The notes below the pieces were generated by a model. It was given only the letters and a program-made list of their open reading frames with translations. It had not been told where the DNA came from and made no database searches. A DNA stretch of 64,000 nt from NCBI RefSeq assembly GCF_963676685.1, contig NC_092350.1, positions 38,654,873 to 38,718,872 on the forward strand, written 5' to 3'. The stretch comes from Mytilus edulis. Lineage: Eukaryota > Mollusca > Bivalvia > Mytilida > Mytilidae. Below are positions 47,011-58,607 of the stretch, one piece after another. A program made the translations under genes and the position numbers. The first letter of the stretch is position 1; every line of letters begins with the position of its first letter.

Positions 47011-50000
47011 TTGCGTTTTGATTTGCATTGCTTGCGAACATAATTGTTTTTCATTTTCATGTTTTTGCTTGTTGTCTCATTATTTCTTTTGAGTATTTTA
47101 CAACTAGGAAATGATTAATTTAGCCTTCAACGTTTTCCTGATTGCAAAAACACATAGTGCATATGCTTATAACGAATATCTTTTATTTTATTTTGTCTAT
47201 TCTTCGTTTATTTAAGATTTTTATTAGCAACTTGAGAAATTTCCTCGTTTTTCTAATGTGTTTTTTCCCGGTTTTTAATTTGTTTGATAGCTAACAAATA
47301 GCTCAAATAACAGTATCGTAATTGACGAAGCAAAATATATGTCACGACCAAGGTTGTGAGAAGTTAATCAAGACAGCGCGCACCTGATCTCTTTTCTTAA
47401 TGAATTATTCTAAAACTCATTCTCTTTGAGAGAACGTCGACCCAATATTATTTGAAATTTCAATTCTTTTCTCTTTTTAGTCTTAATGCTCTCAAACGTT
47501 TTAAATGTCTCGCATTTCAAGCTGTTGGTCAAGAGTTTCACCGATCAAAATTATTCCAAAAACTTGCACATGTTGCATGTTATGGCCTAAGACCACAATT
47601 AATTCCCTTTGTTCCTAATTATTATATGGGTTATTTCTTCATAAGTAATCTGTCAACTGTTATCTTTGAAATGTTTACTATTTAAGTGGTCCTTTCAGTT
47701 GCATATACATTGAGATAAGTAAATCATGTGGATAAAAATATTGTTAAAAGTGAAAGTAGTGATTTGGTCAAAATGAAAGAAGGGCAGAAATTAGCCTTCC
47801 TCATTCATTCATACCAATGGCATGCAAATAGGGCTCCCAAAAGAAAAAGCACTGATGGATTGTCCATTTATTAGAATAATACTGGTCTATAAGCAGATAA
47901 ATTGATTTCAACACATGTTTGCAGCGGTGCAAATTTTTTAATTCAACTTGACATTAATAAAAAAAAAAATGCATTGAATTCAAGGGGAAGAATAATTGTG
48001 TTCTGAGGCCTTATATGTGCACGGTCATGTGATTCACGAAAGTTTAATATTCCATTTTTCATCACAAATTTGTTTTTCACTACATTTTCCCAGTGTCCCA
48101 GTTTACTTTTCATACATAATCCTCGCATGCTAACGTTCATTTAACACCATTACCGACGTTGTCATGTTTTGAATAAAAATATCTTGTGATTTAGCCATTG
48201 AATTTGACGTTTGAATCGCACGACGGTTGGTGCACCTTAAGTTCAGGAGTTCTTAAATTTCCAATTGTATTGTCTGATTGTACCTCCATTTAAGAGTTGT
48301 AAAAGTACCTTCCAATATCATATTGCTGTGTGAAGTAATTGGTTAATGTATTGTCGAAATTGCAATTTTGTGGGATTATCAAGCGACTTAAAAATAATTT
48401 TACATTAATTTCGAAAGGCTTGGGTTATTGATAGAGGCAAATATTTGATCTGAATGAAATGCACCAGTAAATAATTCACTATTTTAAACTTGATGTCACA
48501 CCAAACAATATAAGTAAAAAGAATGAAAAAAACCCTAAATAATCTAATCGATATTAGAAAGTTGTTTACAATTTTCACATTCCCCACCTGGTAAAGGCGC
48601 AGTTAAAGTCATTGTCAAGATGATTTCAACTTTTCAATTTCGAGTATGTATTGTTGTGTGTTTGTATAGAACAGGGATGCGTGAGTTTACATGTATGTCT
48701 AACCTTTGATCGTCAAATATTGTCAAAATTAGATATGGTCATTTGACGCATGATATATACGTGTGCACTTTCCATAAATAAACTAAAATTCAACTCGAAT
48801 GACAATGGTATTTTTCTATCGAAGTGTAAAGTTCAAGCTCGTAAACATCTTGTAATCTTCAATTTTCTCACATTACTGACTTTATGAAAATGAAACCATC
48901 CCCCTTTAGACTTATTAACTTGGATCAATTCAATCTAAACTTTTTGACCTTAGGAGGAAAATTTACCAAGTGACATTTCATCAACAGTGAATTTGAAGAA
49001 CTTATTTCTCTATATCATTCCACTCTTATAACGGTCAATATTGGTACGCACACTCCCTTCACTTTATAAAACTATAAAATTTAAAGCTTCTTTTCTTAAG
49101 CAAACTTATTAATTATGATATGGATAATAACAGTAAACGTTTTACATGGTTTGAAAATGTTTTAATTTCTATTTATCGGTTTAATAGACTCTGTTACGGA
49201 AATATGGTAATCTTTGTATACCTCTGCCACCTCACAGTTAAACACTTACTGGAGTTGCGTCCTGTTTTTCTTATGTTTTAAGAATGGGGTCTGCTCTGCG
49301 TCCATTCTTTTTTATGTTTAAATACACAGAATGGAGTCGTTAAGTCTGATGCATTATGTAGGATGAGTGCTTTGATTAAAACTCTAAAGGTATACACGAA
49401 TTATATTGCAATGCAAAATGTCTGCATCAATTTATCATAGTTACCTTTATTTTGCAATTGCATAATTAAAAAAACTCTCTTGGTGAAGGCTTAAGTCAGT
49501 CTTTCCATCATGCCTTCGTGACTTTCCAGTGGCAGTAAACCCTTGATAGATACCAGGATTTAAAATGTGTACGCAAGCCGTGCATTTCCTCTACAGAAGA
49601 CTCATCAGTATCGCTTAAATCATTTTTTTTTGCAAGGTCAAATAAAGTACGAAGAGCATTTTGAGGACCCGAAATTCCCAAAGATTCTGTCAAGTACAAC
49701 AAAGTAATCTACTCCTAGTATAAAAATCAATGATAAATCATGTCAACATAGAAGTGATTACTACTGAGCTGCTTTAACTTTACCGCCGTTCTACCTACCT
49801 TGCATAACCTACATGTACGAACGGTATTAAATTTGATTTGTTTTCATCTCGAATATGCATATAATATTTGCCACTAGACTTTGAGCAAGCAACCCTCAAT
49901 CAATGTTGTATTATGGGGGTATTAAAGTAGAAAATATGATAGAAGATTCCAATGAAACAACAATATCATTATACTATTTCAACGTTTGTCTAAATTGGAC

Positions 50001-50685
50001 GGATAATTTGAGTGGCAGACAAATATAAAAGAACACAAAAAACAGCAAGGAAATATTTAAATGCCTCTTTCCCCCCACTAAAAAAAACCCAACCTAAACA
50101 AACAAAACAAAACAAAACAAACGAAAAAAACAAACTGGAGTTAATAGATGATGGGTGTGTGATAATGTTTTACAATCTAAACAGTACGGAACCTTTTCGC
50201 ATATATAGTTTATTTAGTCCAAACATGATAGCAGATCAATACAGTACGGTGTCTATCTATTTTACTGTTGTGTTGTGAAAAACAATATGTCAATACATGT
50301 TTCACCAATCTAAAAAGAATGGGAAAATAATTCTCAGTTCTCAAACAACCCATTCCCTCCAAATGAAATAAATACACTACATCTCCTTTTAATTCATATC
50401 CAGTATTTCACAGAAAATTAACTTTCAAATCAGAAAGAAATCAGAAGAAAATGGGTTTTTTGGTTCAGAACCATGGCAACATGGTAATGTGACTTTTCCG
50501 TGTGAATAAAATCTGTGGTTTGTTATTTTGTTGATAAACTAGCTTTTAATTAGTTTTAAATAGTGTTTATTCCTTGAAATGATTTTTCGAATGTCTTTTC
50601 TTTTCAGTGGTTAGTAGGAAATTGGTTTCGAATTTGACTTAACTTTTGTCATATTATTGTGGCTTTTAGAGACTCGGTTGCAAAA
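47011..50685. other. Long AT-rich stretch without supported genes
   Basis: A minus-strand frame at 49508-49702 (TESLGISGPQNAL...DESSVEEMHGLR) has the most protein-like composition, but it has no homology I recognise and no intact gene context. Confidence 0.35.
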
Positions 50686-50689
50686 AGTA

Positions 50690-51010
50690 AAATCATAAAA
50701 ATACTCAACTCCGAGGAAAATTCAAAACAAAAAGTCCCTAATCAAATGACAAAAGCGAAAGCTCAAACACATCAAACGAATGGACAACAATTGTCATATT
50801 CCTGACTTGGAACAGACATGTTCTTATGTAGAAAATGATGAATTAAACCTGGTTGTATAGCTAGATAAACCTCTCACTTGTATGACAGTCACATACAATC
50901 CCGTTACATTGACAACAATGTGTGAACAAAACAAATAGACATAATAGGTAAAAATGTCAAAAATAGGGGTACAGCAGTCAACATTGTGTCATTATCTTAA
51001 TCACTATAAA
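50690..51010 (+). repeat. Dispersed repeat family 3, copy 3 (longest)
   Basis: Carries the landmarks listed for 25140-25450. Related direct repeats ('acaatgacgKgaTKtataagtacagag') follow at about 51055 and 51180. Confidence 0.75.
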
Positions 51011-51380
51011 AACAAACAAATATGTGAACAAACATTTACCATTGCACAATAACACAATGACGTGATTTATAAGTACAGAGGCACGTTATATGTAACTAAG
51101 AAACTCAAAACGGCATATAGACAAAGTATTAGAAAAAAATGAAAGACAAGAATACAAAAACTATCATAGAACAATAATACAATGACGGGATGTATAAGTA
51201 CAGAGTTACGTCAAATGGATGCCATCTAAACAGACTAAACAGTAAAAGTACAATTCATAAAGATAAATTAAAGAATACCATAACACGTTAGATGATAAAC
51301 AACGTCAGTATCAAATATTTAACCTATAGCTGTACAATGTAACCTATGGGAATGCAACAAGAGTATAAATCTCAATAACC

Positions 51381-51416
51381 GAAAATTATACCATAGCTAT
51401 CTATGGTATAATTTTC
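51381..51416. repeat. 36-bp palindrome
   Basis: Sixteen-base perfect arms (GAAAATTATACCATAG and its complement) around CTAT. The ATTATACCATAGCT core also occurs in the large palindrome at 52954-53134. Confidence 0.9.
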
Positions 51417-51534
51417 ACAATTATACCATGGTTTTGTTGTGTATGATTTTCGAAAAGAAAAACAAAGATGGTAAGACCTGAACGAGGCCGCCTGAATTTT
51501 TTAATTGACATATGAACAACAGAGTCAATGTGGG

Positions 51535-51615
51535 GCCACTAAGCTAAACTGCCCGCTTTGCACCAGCCGATATAAATGAATGCCTAGGGTGGGAATCGAA
51601 CCCACGTACACCAAC
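51535..51615 (-). repeat. tRNA-like fragment with B box ahead of an A-box-like motif
   Basis: On the minus strand, GTGGGTTCGATTCCCACC (centred near 51592) is a good RNA polymerase III B box. An A-box-like TTTAGCTTAGTGG follows it (near 51540) instead of preceding it. No cloverleaf can be drawn. It is a rearranged tRNA/SINE fragment at best. Confidence 0.45.
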
Positions 51616-51905
51616 TCCGTTGTCCCTATATTTTTAAATAAACAAAAAATTGTCAAGAACAAATTTAAAAAAAGGTACAAATGTGTTAAAATTTAATTAT
51701 CAAATTATACATTTTTATATAAGTTGATTTTCGGTGATTCAGATGTCTACTTAGATTGTAGTCCCATCGCCTCCACTGTACAGCTACATGAATATATTGC
51801 GTAAAAGGTTTTAAAATTGCCGAGGCAGATTTTTTTTTGGGTAGAAGGGAGTGGAAGGCACGCCCTTTTCAAGGAGCTTCATGTATGGTTGATGCGTAGT
51901 CCTTT

Positions 51906-52198
51906 TTATGCCCCACCTACGATAGTAGAGGGGCATTATGTTTTCTGGTCTGTGCGTCCGTTCGTCCGTCCGTTCGTTCGTACGTCTGTCCCGCTTCAGG
52001 TTAAAGTTTTTGGTTAAGGTAGTTTTTGATGAAGTTGAAGTCCAATCGACTTCAAACTTAGTATACATGTTCCCTATGATATGATCTTTTTAATTTTACT
52101 GCCAAATTAGAGGGTTTACCCCAATTTCACGGTCAACTGAACATTGAAAATGATAGTGCGAGTGGGGCATTCGTGTACTGGGGACACATTCTTGTTTT
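51906..52198 (+). repeat. Bivalve dispersed repeat with GTCC microsatellite
   Basis: Starts 'tgccccacctacgatagtag' with 'aggggcattatgttttctgg', then a (CGTTCGTCCGTC)-type microsatellite (about 51955-51985). It ends 'gtggggcattcgtgtactgg' with a GTGT...ACAC stem. I recognise this as a very common bivalve element. Confidence 0.75.
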
Positions 52199-52953
52199 TT
52201 TTTTTAAATAAAGTTGACTTGCTAGACCCCTCCCCCTTTAAAAATCCTGGATTCTCATCCGATTTGATGTAAATCTAAACTGTTAACGAGGTTGCTTAAG
52301 TAATAACAACTATGTTTGAGAATTAAAAATAGATAGGTTCCTTTAAATGAAGCTGAACATAGGTTTCTTTAAATGAGGCTGAACATTTTTTTTAAATTAT
52401 CTAGAATATACATCACATGCGATTTTAATCGTGGACATTTTGAAATCCTTGTTAATTAATGCATGACTTGGGCTTCTGGTACAAATTAAAACGTGGAATT
52501 TTTCATCCAAACTCACTAAAAGGTTCTTGAGATTAAAATTTCCAGAGAATTATAAAATTAATTAACAATAAAAATTTAAACATTTCGAACATTGAACATT
52601 TTGATAAAATAAAAAAATACACTAACCCTTTGCAGTTCAACTTTTAATCTGGGGTTCCGGAAAACTTTTTAAATATCTCTTGCAGCCATATGCAGAACAT
52701 CCAATTTCTTTTGTCTGTAACGTTACCCGTCACCAATGTAGATGTGCATCCATCGATGTCGAAAAATCTTGTCTTACTGATGTTCCCGCTGTTAAAGAAG
52801 CCCGGGCTTATTTCAGAAAGAAGGCGGAGCTTAATGTGTAAGGTCCATAAAGGGTAATTTGACTGATTCTTATAAAAGTTTTTTTTAAAGTAAACTAACA
52901 AACATATATGAAATAAACATTTTTAAACAGCAATATATGCGATAGGTTAAAAC

Positions 52954-53134
52954 AGATATTTCATATCTTTTGGATAGTTTTGTGGTGTATCGTAAATTAT
53001 ACCATAGCTTTTGTTGAAACCCCTCGGCAACCTCACTCGACTTCGTCTCGTGAGGTTATTGCCGGGGGTTTCAACAAAAGCTATGGTATAATTTACGATA
53101 CACCACAAAACTATCCAAAAGATATGAAATATCT
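52954..53134. repeat. 181-bp palindrome with 70-bp perfect arms
   Basis: Arms 52954-53023 and 53065-53134 are exact inverted copies. The ~41-base centre folds further (CGGCAA/TTGCCG, CCTCAC/GTGAGG). Weaker pairing (ATAGGTTA/TAACCTAT) extends outward to about 52942 and 53143. Confidence 0.95.
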
Positions 53135-53144
53135 ATAACCTATA

Positions 53145-56100
53145 CTTCAAGACCTTTTTGCTATGTCAATTGACGTTTTCGTTGCATATTCGGAGTTTAT
53201 CTTAGATCAATCAATTTAATGTTTTACACTGGTTGACATGCATGATGCATGTTTATCAGCCAAACATGTAATAAACAATCGATTAATCAACCAAACAAAA
53301 TAAACTGCAAGTAATAAATTAAAATACATTAATTCATATAAACATTTTTTCCCGTTAATAATCCTACTAAAAGCAGATTCAACAGCTTATATCTTTCAAT
53401 TAAAATGTTTAAAGTTACATACGTACATGTAACTAAGTTGAAGCAACTATGGCATGAAGTGATCGTTACAAATTGAAACATTAGCATAACTATACCGTAC
53501 ATGTACAAGATAAAAAATAATTGAAAACTCTCAAACTCTCCTAATCATGGGTATTTTTGTTTGTTCGTTCGTTCGTTCACTTGTTCTTTTCATGATATCC
53601 TATATATCAACTTGTTAAGACGACTTTTTTTACTTTTAATTAAAGATTATATAATACATAACTTTTGTTCCTGAAAATGACGTGTTTTTTTTTATAAATA
53701 TGCTAAACGTTGTTTATAGTAAACTGAATAAATCTCTGGGTGTTCATCTAAAGTAAACAAAAGCATACCCCATGCATGGCATATCGATCTCTGCATACTC
53801 TGAACTATATACCGATCTATTATGATTACTAAACCAATAAAACATCAGTTGTCTATTATCATATACGACTGATGTTATATGATAACAGTTATCATTATTA
53901 TTTACTAAATTGATTTTAATCCATGCTTTAAATACACAAAATGACATGCCTGTAGCGCCAGGTGTTAACTAGACGTTAATATATTGATGAATCTGTATTC
54001 AATATTTTATTTTCTAATACAAATAGTAAATATTGGCGAGTAGTTTTTAAGTTTATATCAGTTTAATTTGTTCCAATGAGTGATGTAATCATTACAAGTC
54101 GCTCAAGAAGTTTTCTGTGACCAGGTTATATGCTTTTTGCATTCTAATGCAAATTCCATGCTTAATCAGGCACCTGCTTGGTGAGAAGGAGTAATAGACG
54201 GATAACTGGTCTCCTCGTTAAAAATACTACTTCAACTTTTGTGTTCGTTACACCCCAAGCATCATCCTACCTGTGAAGTGAAACTTTAATAGGTTTTACA
54301 ACTTTATTAAAATGTGTTTTATTTACTAAAATGAAATTTTAGAGGATATTTAGATTTTGTGGGCGGGAACACACGAGGACTTAAACATTTAAATATGGAT
54401 TCAAAATATATCATGTTTTATGGTTTACGTGGTTTACTAAGCTTTCTACAGTTTTGATTTATATTGGATCCTTTAAAAAAACACACATTCGGTAAGTACC
54501 CTTTACTGTTATACATAGAATTATGTGATTGAATGTAGACTTTTACTAATTATCTGGAGACTCGGGGCAAATCGAACTTGTTCCATCAATTTTAAGTATT
54601 GACACAATATCTTCGTGAATAGAAAATTGTTTACTAATATGCTATTATACAATTACAAATATTATGTAAATAGCAAATAAATCAAACAAATTACATGTAA
54701 ATTGTACATGTTGTATTGTTTATACGTAGGAATACATGCTCTGTATGTATTCATAAATTCCCAATTGGTCATTGCATGATAACGTTAAGAAATAAAATAT
54801 GTCTTGAGAAATTACGGTATAAGTTATTGTTACTCATGAGGAAGGGGAGATGGTTTTTATGTTTAACATTGAACGACTTATATATGCTGTACTATATCCT
54901 TTTGTGTCTGTGTTTATGTGAGATTAGACCAGGGGAGAGGGGGCACAATTTCTTTACAAATGTTTGACTCTAACTATTTCCAGTCTCTAAAATATGACAT
55001 TTCAGTTTTTATTGTGTTATATCATGATAGTTGTATGGCAATTTTAATATGGCTATGCTATGTACAATGTACCAGGGTATTCACTTTAAATATATGTATA
55101 CTGTATATTTATTTCATATTAAAAACAATCTTGTCAACGAAACCATTTTACAAAGTCATCAAACTCTACTTCTATTATTGTTGTTGGCGTAGACGCCTTT
55201 GTATCCAAACAAATGTCTCCTTTCAAATTATTTGTTTTCATATATTTGATCTTTGTTTTGCAATGACGATTTACTTTAATTTGCTGGAATACTTCTGCAT
55301 ATTTTATTCAAGAAATAGGGACATCAGGGGGTTTAACAGCACTTTAGTGATACATCAAAAATTCATGTCAGCACCTTTATGACCGCATATTCGTCTACTG
55401 CATATATTTAATTAATTAACAACTATAGGTTGACGACTGTAATATGAACTTAAGAACATCTTTCATAATTTCAAATAAGGGCTCGTATGAATTAGTGTTC
55501 CATCGTCTCAAATTGTTCAAGTGGTTATCTTATACTAGAAATGTTGCATATGAAAGGCAAATCTACATGGGCCTATTTTAAAAAAATAATCTTAATACCT
55601 TAGATCAGATGAGTGGGTATTTGGAAGCCCTTAATATCCAATTTGCACACGCCAGTTGCTAAATGGTATTCTTATCATTCCCGTAGTTCTCTATCTTGAT
55701 TCTTTATCTTATCGACTGGGTATCTCAAACACAGACAATATTCTAAGTGTATTCTAAGCGTGTTTAAGATACACATTTTTATAACTTATTGTTAAGACAA
55801 AATTATAATTATAAGACTAATTCATGACTATGAGAACAAATATCGTCATGTGGTCAAGAAATCAATTCTATATATAATTTATTCTTGTCTTCATGTATGA
55901 CAAAAAAATCAAAATAAGTAACATTCAAAAAAGTTTAGGAGTCTGTCTAGACACCAGGTTACAGTAATAGACCCAATTCCATGTCTAGTTTGAATTTCGA
56001 GTTCGAACTTTAACTTTTTTGTTAAATCAAAGATCGAACCTGTCCTTTGAATTTTATATAGTTGTATTTTTTTTCAAATATCAAATGTCGATTTCAAACT

Positions 56101-57972
56101 TAAAATATTTTCGTCTATTTTTTTTTTAGTTGGGTTGCTGTACAACTGTTGTATATACTACATTTACTCCGACTCATATGGATATGTAATCAGATATCAG
56201 AAAGTGTGGATTATATTATCTTTTATCTTTATAAATGTTATATTAAAAAAGAAGATCGTATGCTGATTTCAAAATGGTTTTTTTTGTGTCTTTGTGTTGC
56301 TTTTTCAAGGAATTTCACGAAAGTAGCAATTTTTGAAAGTTTTGTCTTGAATTTGTGAGAGAAAAATGCAATAACCATAGGGAGTCTTTTTTTTTTTTTT
56401 TATCTACGTAGAAAAGCATTGTGGTCAAGTATCTATAATGGATACTAGTAACCACTTTAACATTATGTTTGCGAGTTAAAATACACGTAAATTCTACCAC
56501 AATTTATGCATTTTTTACAAAATAGCTTGAAAATGCCTCTTACTTCTTTGTTACAATACATTTATTGTGACGCAATATAGATCTTGAACTACATGTTTTA
56601 AAACTAAGCCAAACAATATGAAGTTTGATCCAAAGTCATAGTACAACTTTAGCTTCAGAAACTACAAATAACCACTTTTGAATAAATATAATAACCACAA
56701 CAATATGTGTTCGGTACAACATGGTATAATGTAGGCCTAGATGTTGTGAAATATCAGCTGCTCGACTAAAAAGTAGTTAATATGTTGAACACTTTAAATT
56801 GTTGCAATGGAATATTTATGTCATTTTTTTTTTTAAATATTTACTCAAATAAAAACGTGCTAGTTTTTACAGGTAAAGCAATGCATATGTGATAATTATG
56901 ATATGTGATTAAAGAAAAAACACCGTTGCTAGGTGACCTTGGTTTTACCGGAATATGTAGTAAAGTCGGTATTTTGTCAAGGTCATCACTGATAGAAATT
57001 TAAGCTTATTAAAAGTAGGGGACAAAAAACGCCCCTTATCATACCATGTCCTCTACAATTTGCAATAATACATAAAATTATCTTCAGTTGTAATGGTACA
57101 TGTAAGCACTGAATGACTAAAAACATGTAATTTTATTTTCAAAGCTTATAAAGGGACAAAAAGGTGTTGCTGTAATTGCCTTCCCTATGTTTATACACCT
57201 TTCTAAACACATGCTTAGCTCATGCGCAACCCATCTCCAACAAAGCTAGAAAGAAAGCTATTATAAATCTCTGAAATCAAAAATAAATGACGTTTTTTAT
57301 GTTTTGTCTTAATCGTAGCTATAATGCACATGCATTTATGTTGACTACATTAATGTAAAATTCAAATACTTAAACTCATTTTCAAGTTTCCATTGAATTT
57401 GAACCTGGGATAGATAAAATTAGAAACCATACACGACTTGCATATTATCATATCAGACAAGATTTTGGGTGCACTAAGGAATCGCAGAAAAAATTTGCAT
57501 GACTTTTGAAGTGCAGCAATTGTTTTCACTGCAGTGATAATCAGTTTTGACCCATCTCACTACACATTGTCAATATAATTTTATTAAACAACAAGAAACA
57601 TGTTGGCTTCACATATAAATGACGGGGAAACGTGACTAATTCGTTTCAGCTATTTTCACAATGACGTTGATTCGACAGAGACGAAACAACTTATCGTATT
57701 GAAAGCTAAACGAACGTCAGGGCATTATTTAGATTGTCAACTTATTACGCAACTTTGAAGGAACTAATCTATTTATTCTAACATGTATTAAATATGCAAT
57801 CAGAATTTAACTGTTTTTAAAATGAAAATAACACCTAGTCTCGTCTTTATAAATGTGGTGCGTTCAAATCACTTTCTGTGTTTTCCTTTAACTGGAACGC
57901 TCAAAACAAATAAGAGAAAATCAAAGCCAAAGATGCATAAACACTTGTATCATTGTTGAGGGGCTATCTGAC
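53145..57972. other. Long AT-rich stretch without supported genes
   Basis: It contains a GTTC microsatellite near 53560-53578 and a small hairpin at 56930-56990 (GTGACCTTG against CAAGGTCATCAC). Open frames near 54716-55382 are rich in F, Y, C and I, as expected from random AT-rich DNA. Confidence 0.4.
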
Positions 57973-57976
57973 TTAA

Positions 57977-58378
57977 GGAAGCTGGCTTGTCATGTTTTAG
58001 ATGTTTTGTCAGATTTTCGGAATCCTCTGGTTTTATCCATTTGAATGCATTAAAAAAAATTCCCGGTGACCCCAATTTTTCTTTTTATAAATCGTTTACA
58101 TGTATAATGATAAGCCATCTGTAAAAGTCTTATAAAATTTTAATTACTTTTTAACAGTTTATGAGAACTTCAATTTGTCAATGATAAAGCTATGAAAAGT
58201 CAAGAGAGAATATTTTGCCGCCAAAATTTCAATGGCTTTTGTCTCGAAAACAAGCATAGTACAACTTTAGCGTGACCTATATATTTTTATTGCTCTTTGG
58301 ATTCCTTTATTAATCCCCTATCTATATAAACTAGTGTTTTGAAAAGTTAATTACTTTGAAACTGAAAAGCGAACTCCC
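57977..58378. mobile_element. TTAA-flanked MITE, 402 bp
   Basis: TTAA at 57973-57976 and 58379-58382. The ends are GGAAGCTGGCTTGTCA and, read inward from the right, GGGAGTTCGCTTTTCA (12 of 16 match). The right TTAA is also the left TTAA of the next element. The interior is non-coding. Confidence 0.65.
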
Positions 58379-58382
58379 TTAA

Positions 58383-58603
58383 GGAGGCTCGCGGGTATAA
58401 ATCATTTTTTTTTTCTAATATAGGATTTCGCTATATTTTTCTATAAATGAACTTTATCCTATACTTAATAGAAAAATGAAATGAAAAAATGGGATCACCG
58501 TTCATTTAAGCTCACAATCTGCCTCCGAAATAAGCATACATTTTTGTTAATTTCCTTTTTTCTGTTGAACTAATAGAAGACATTTTTGTACCCGCGAGCC
58601 TCC
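58383..58603. mobile_element. TTAA-flanked MITE, 221 bp
   Basis: The terminal repeats GGAGGCTCGCGGGTA (58383-58397) and TACCCGCGAGCCTCC (58589-58603) are perfect 15-bp inverted copies, flanked by TTAA at 58379-58382 and 58604-58607. The ends are GC-rich and the interior AT-rich. Confidence 0.9.
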
Positions 58604-58607
58604 TTAA

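Noticed and set aside
49508..49702. 64-codon minus-strand frame of protein-like composition
   Set aside because: It does not start at an ATG in the supported part, has no recognised family and no partner exons. It could be an exon, but I cannot support it.
51535..51615. A functional tRNA gene
   Set aside because: A B box is present, but the A box is on the wrong side and no cloverleaf stems can be formed.
54716..55382. Frames of 83 and 154 codons
   Set aside because: Rich in F, Y, C, I and L, with no domain, signal or homologous feature; expected from AT-rich DNA.
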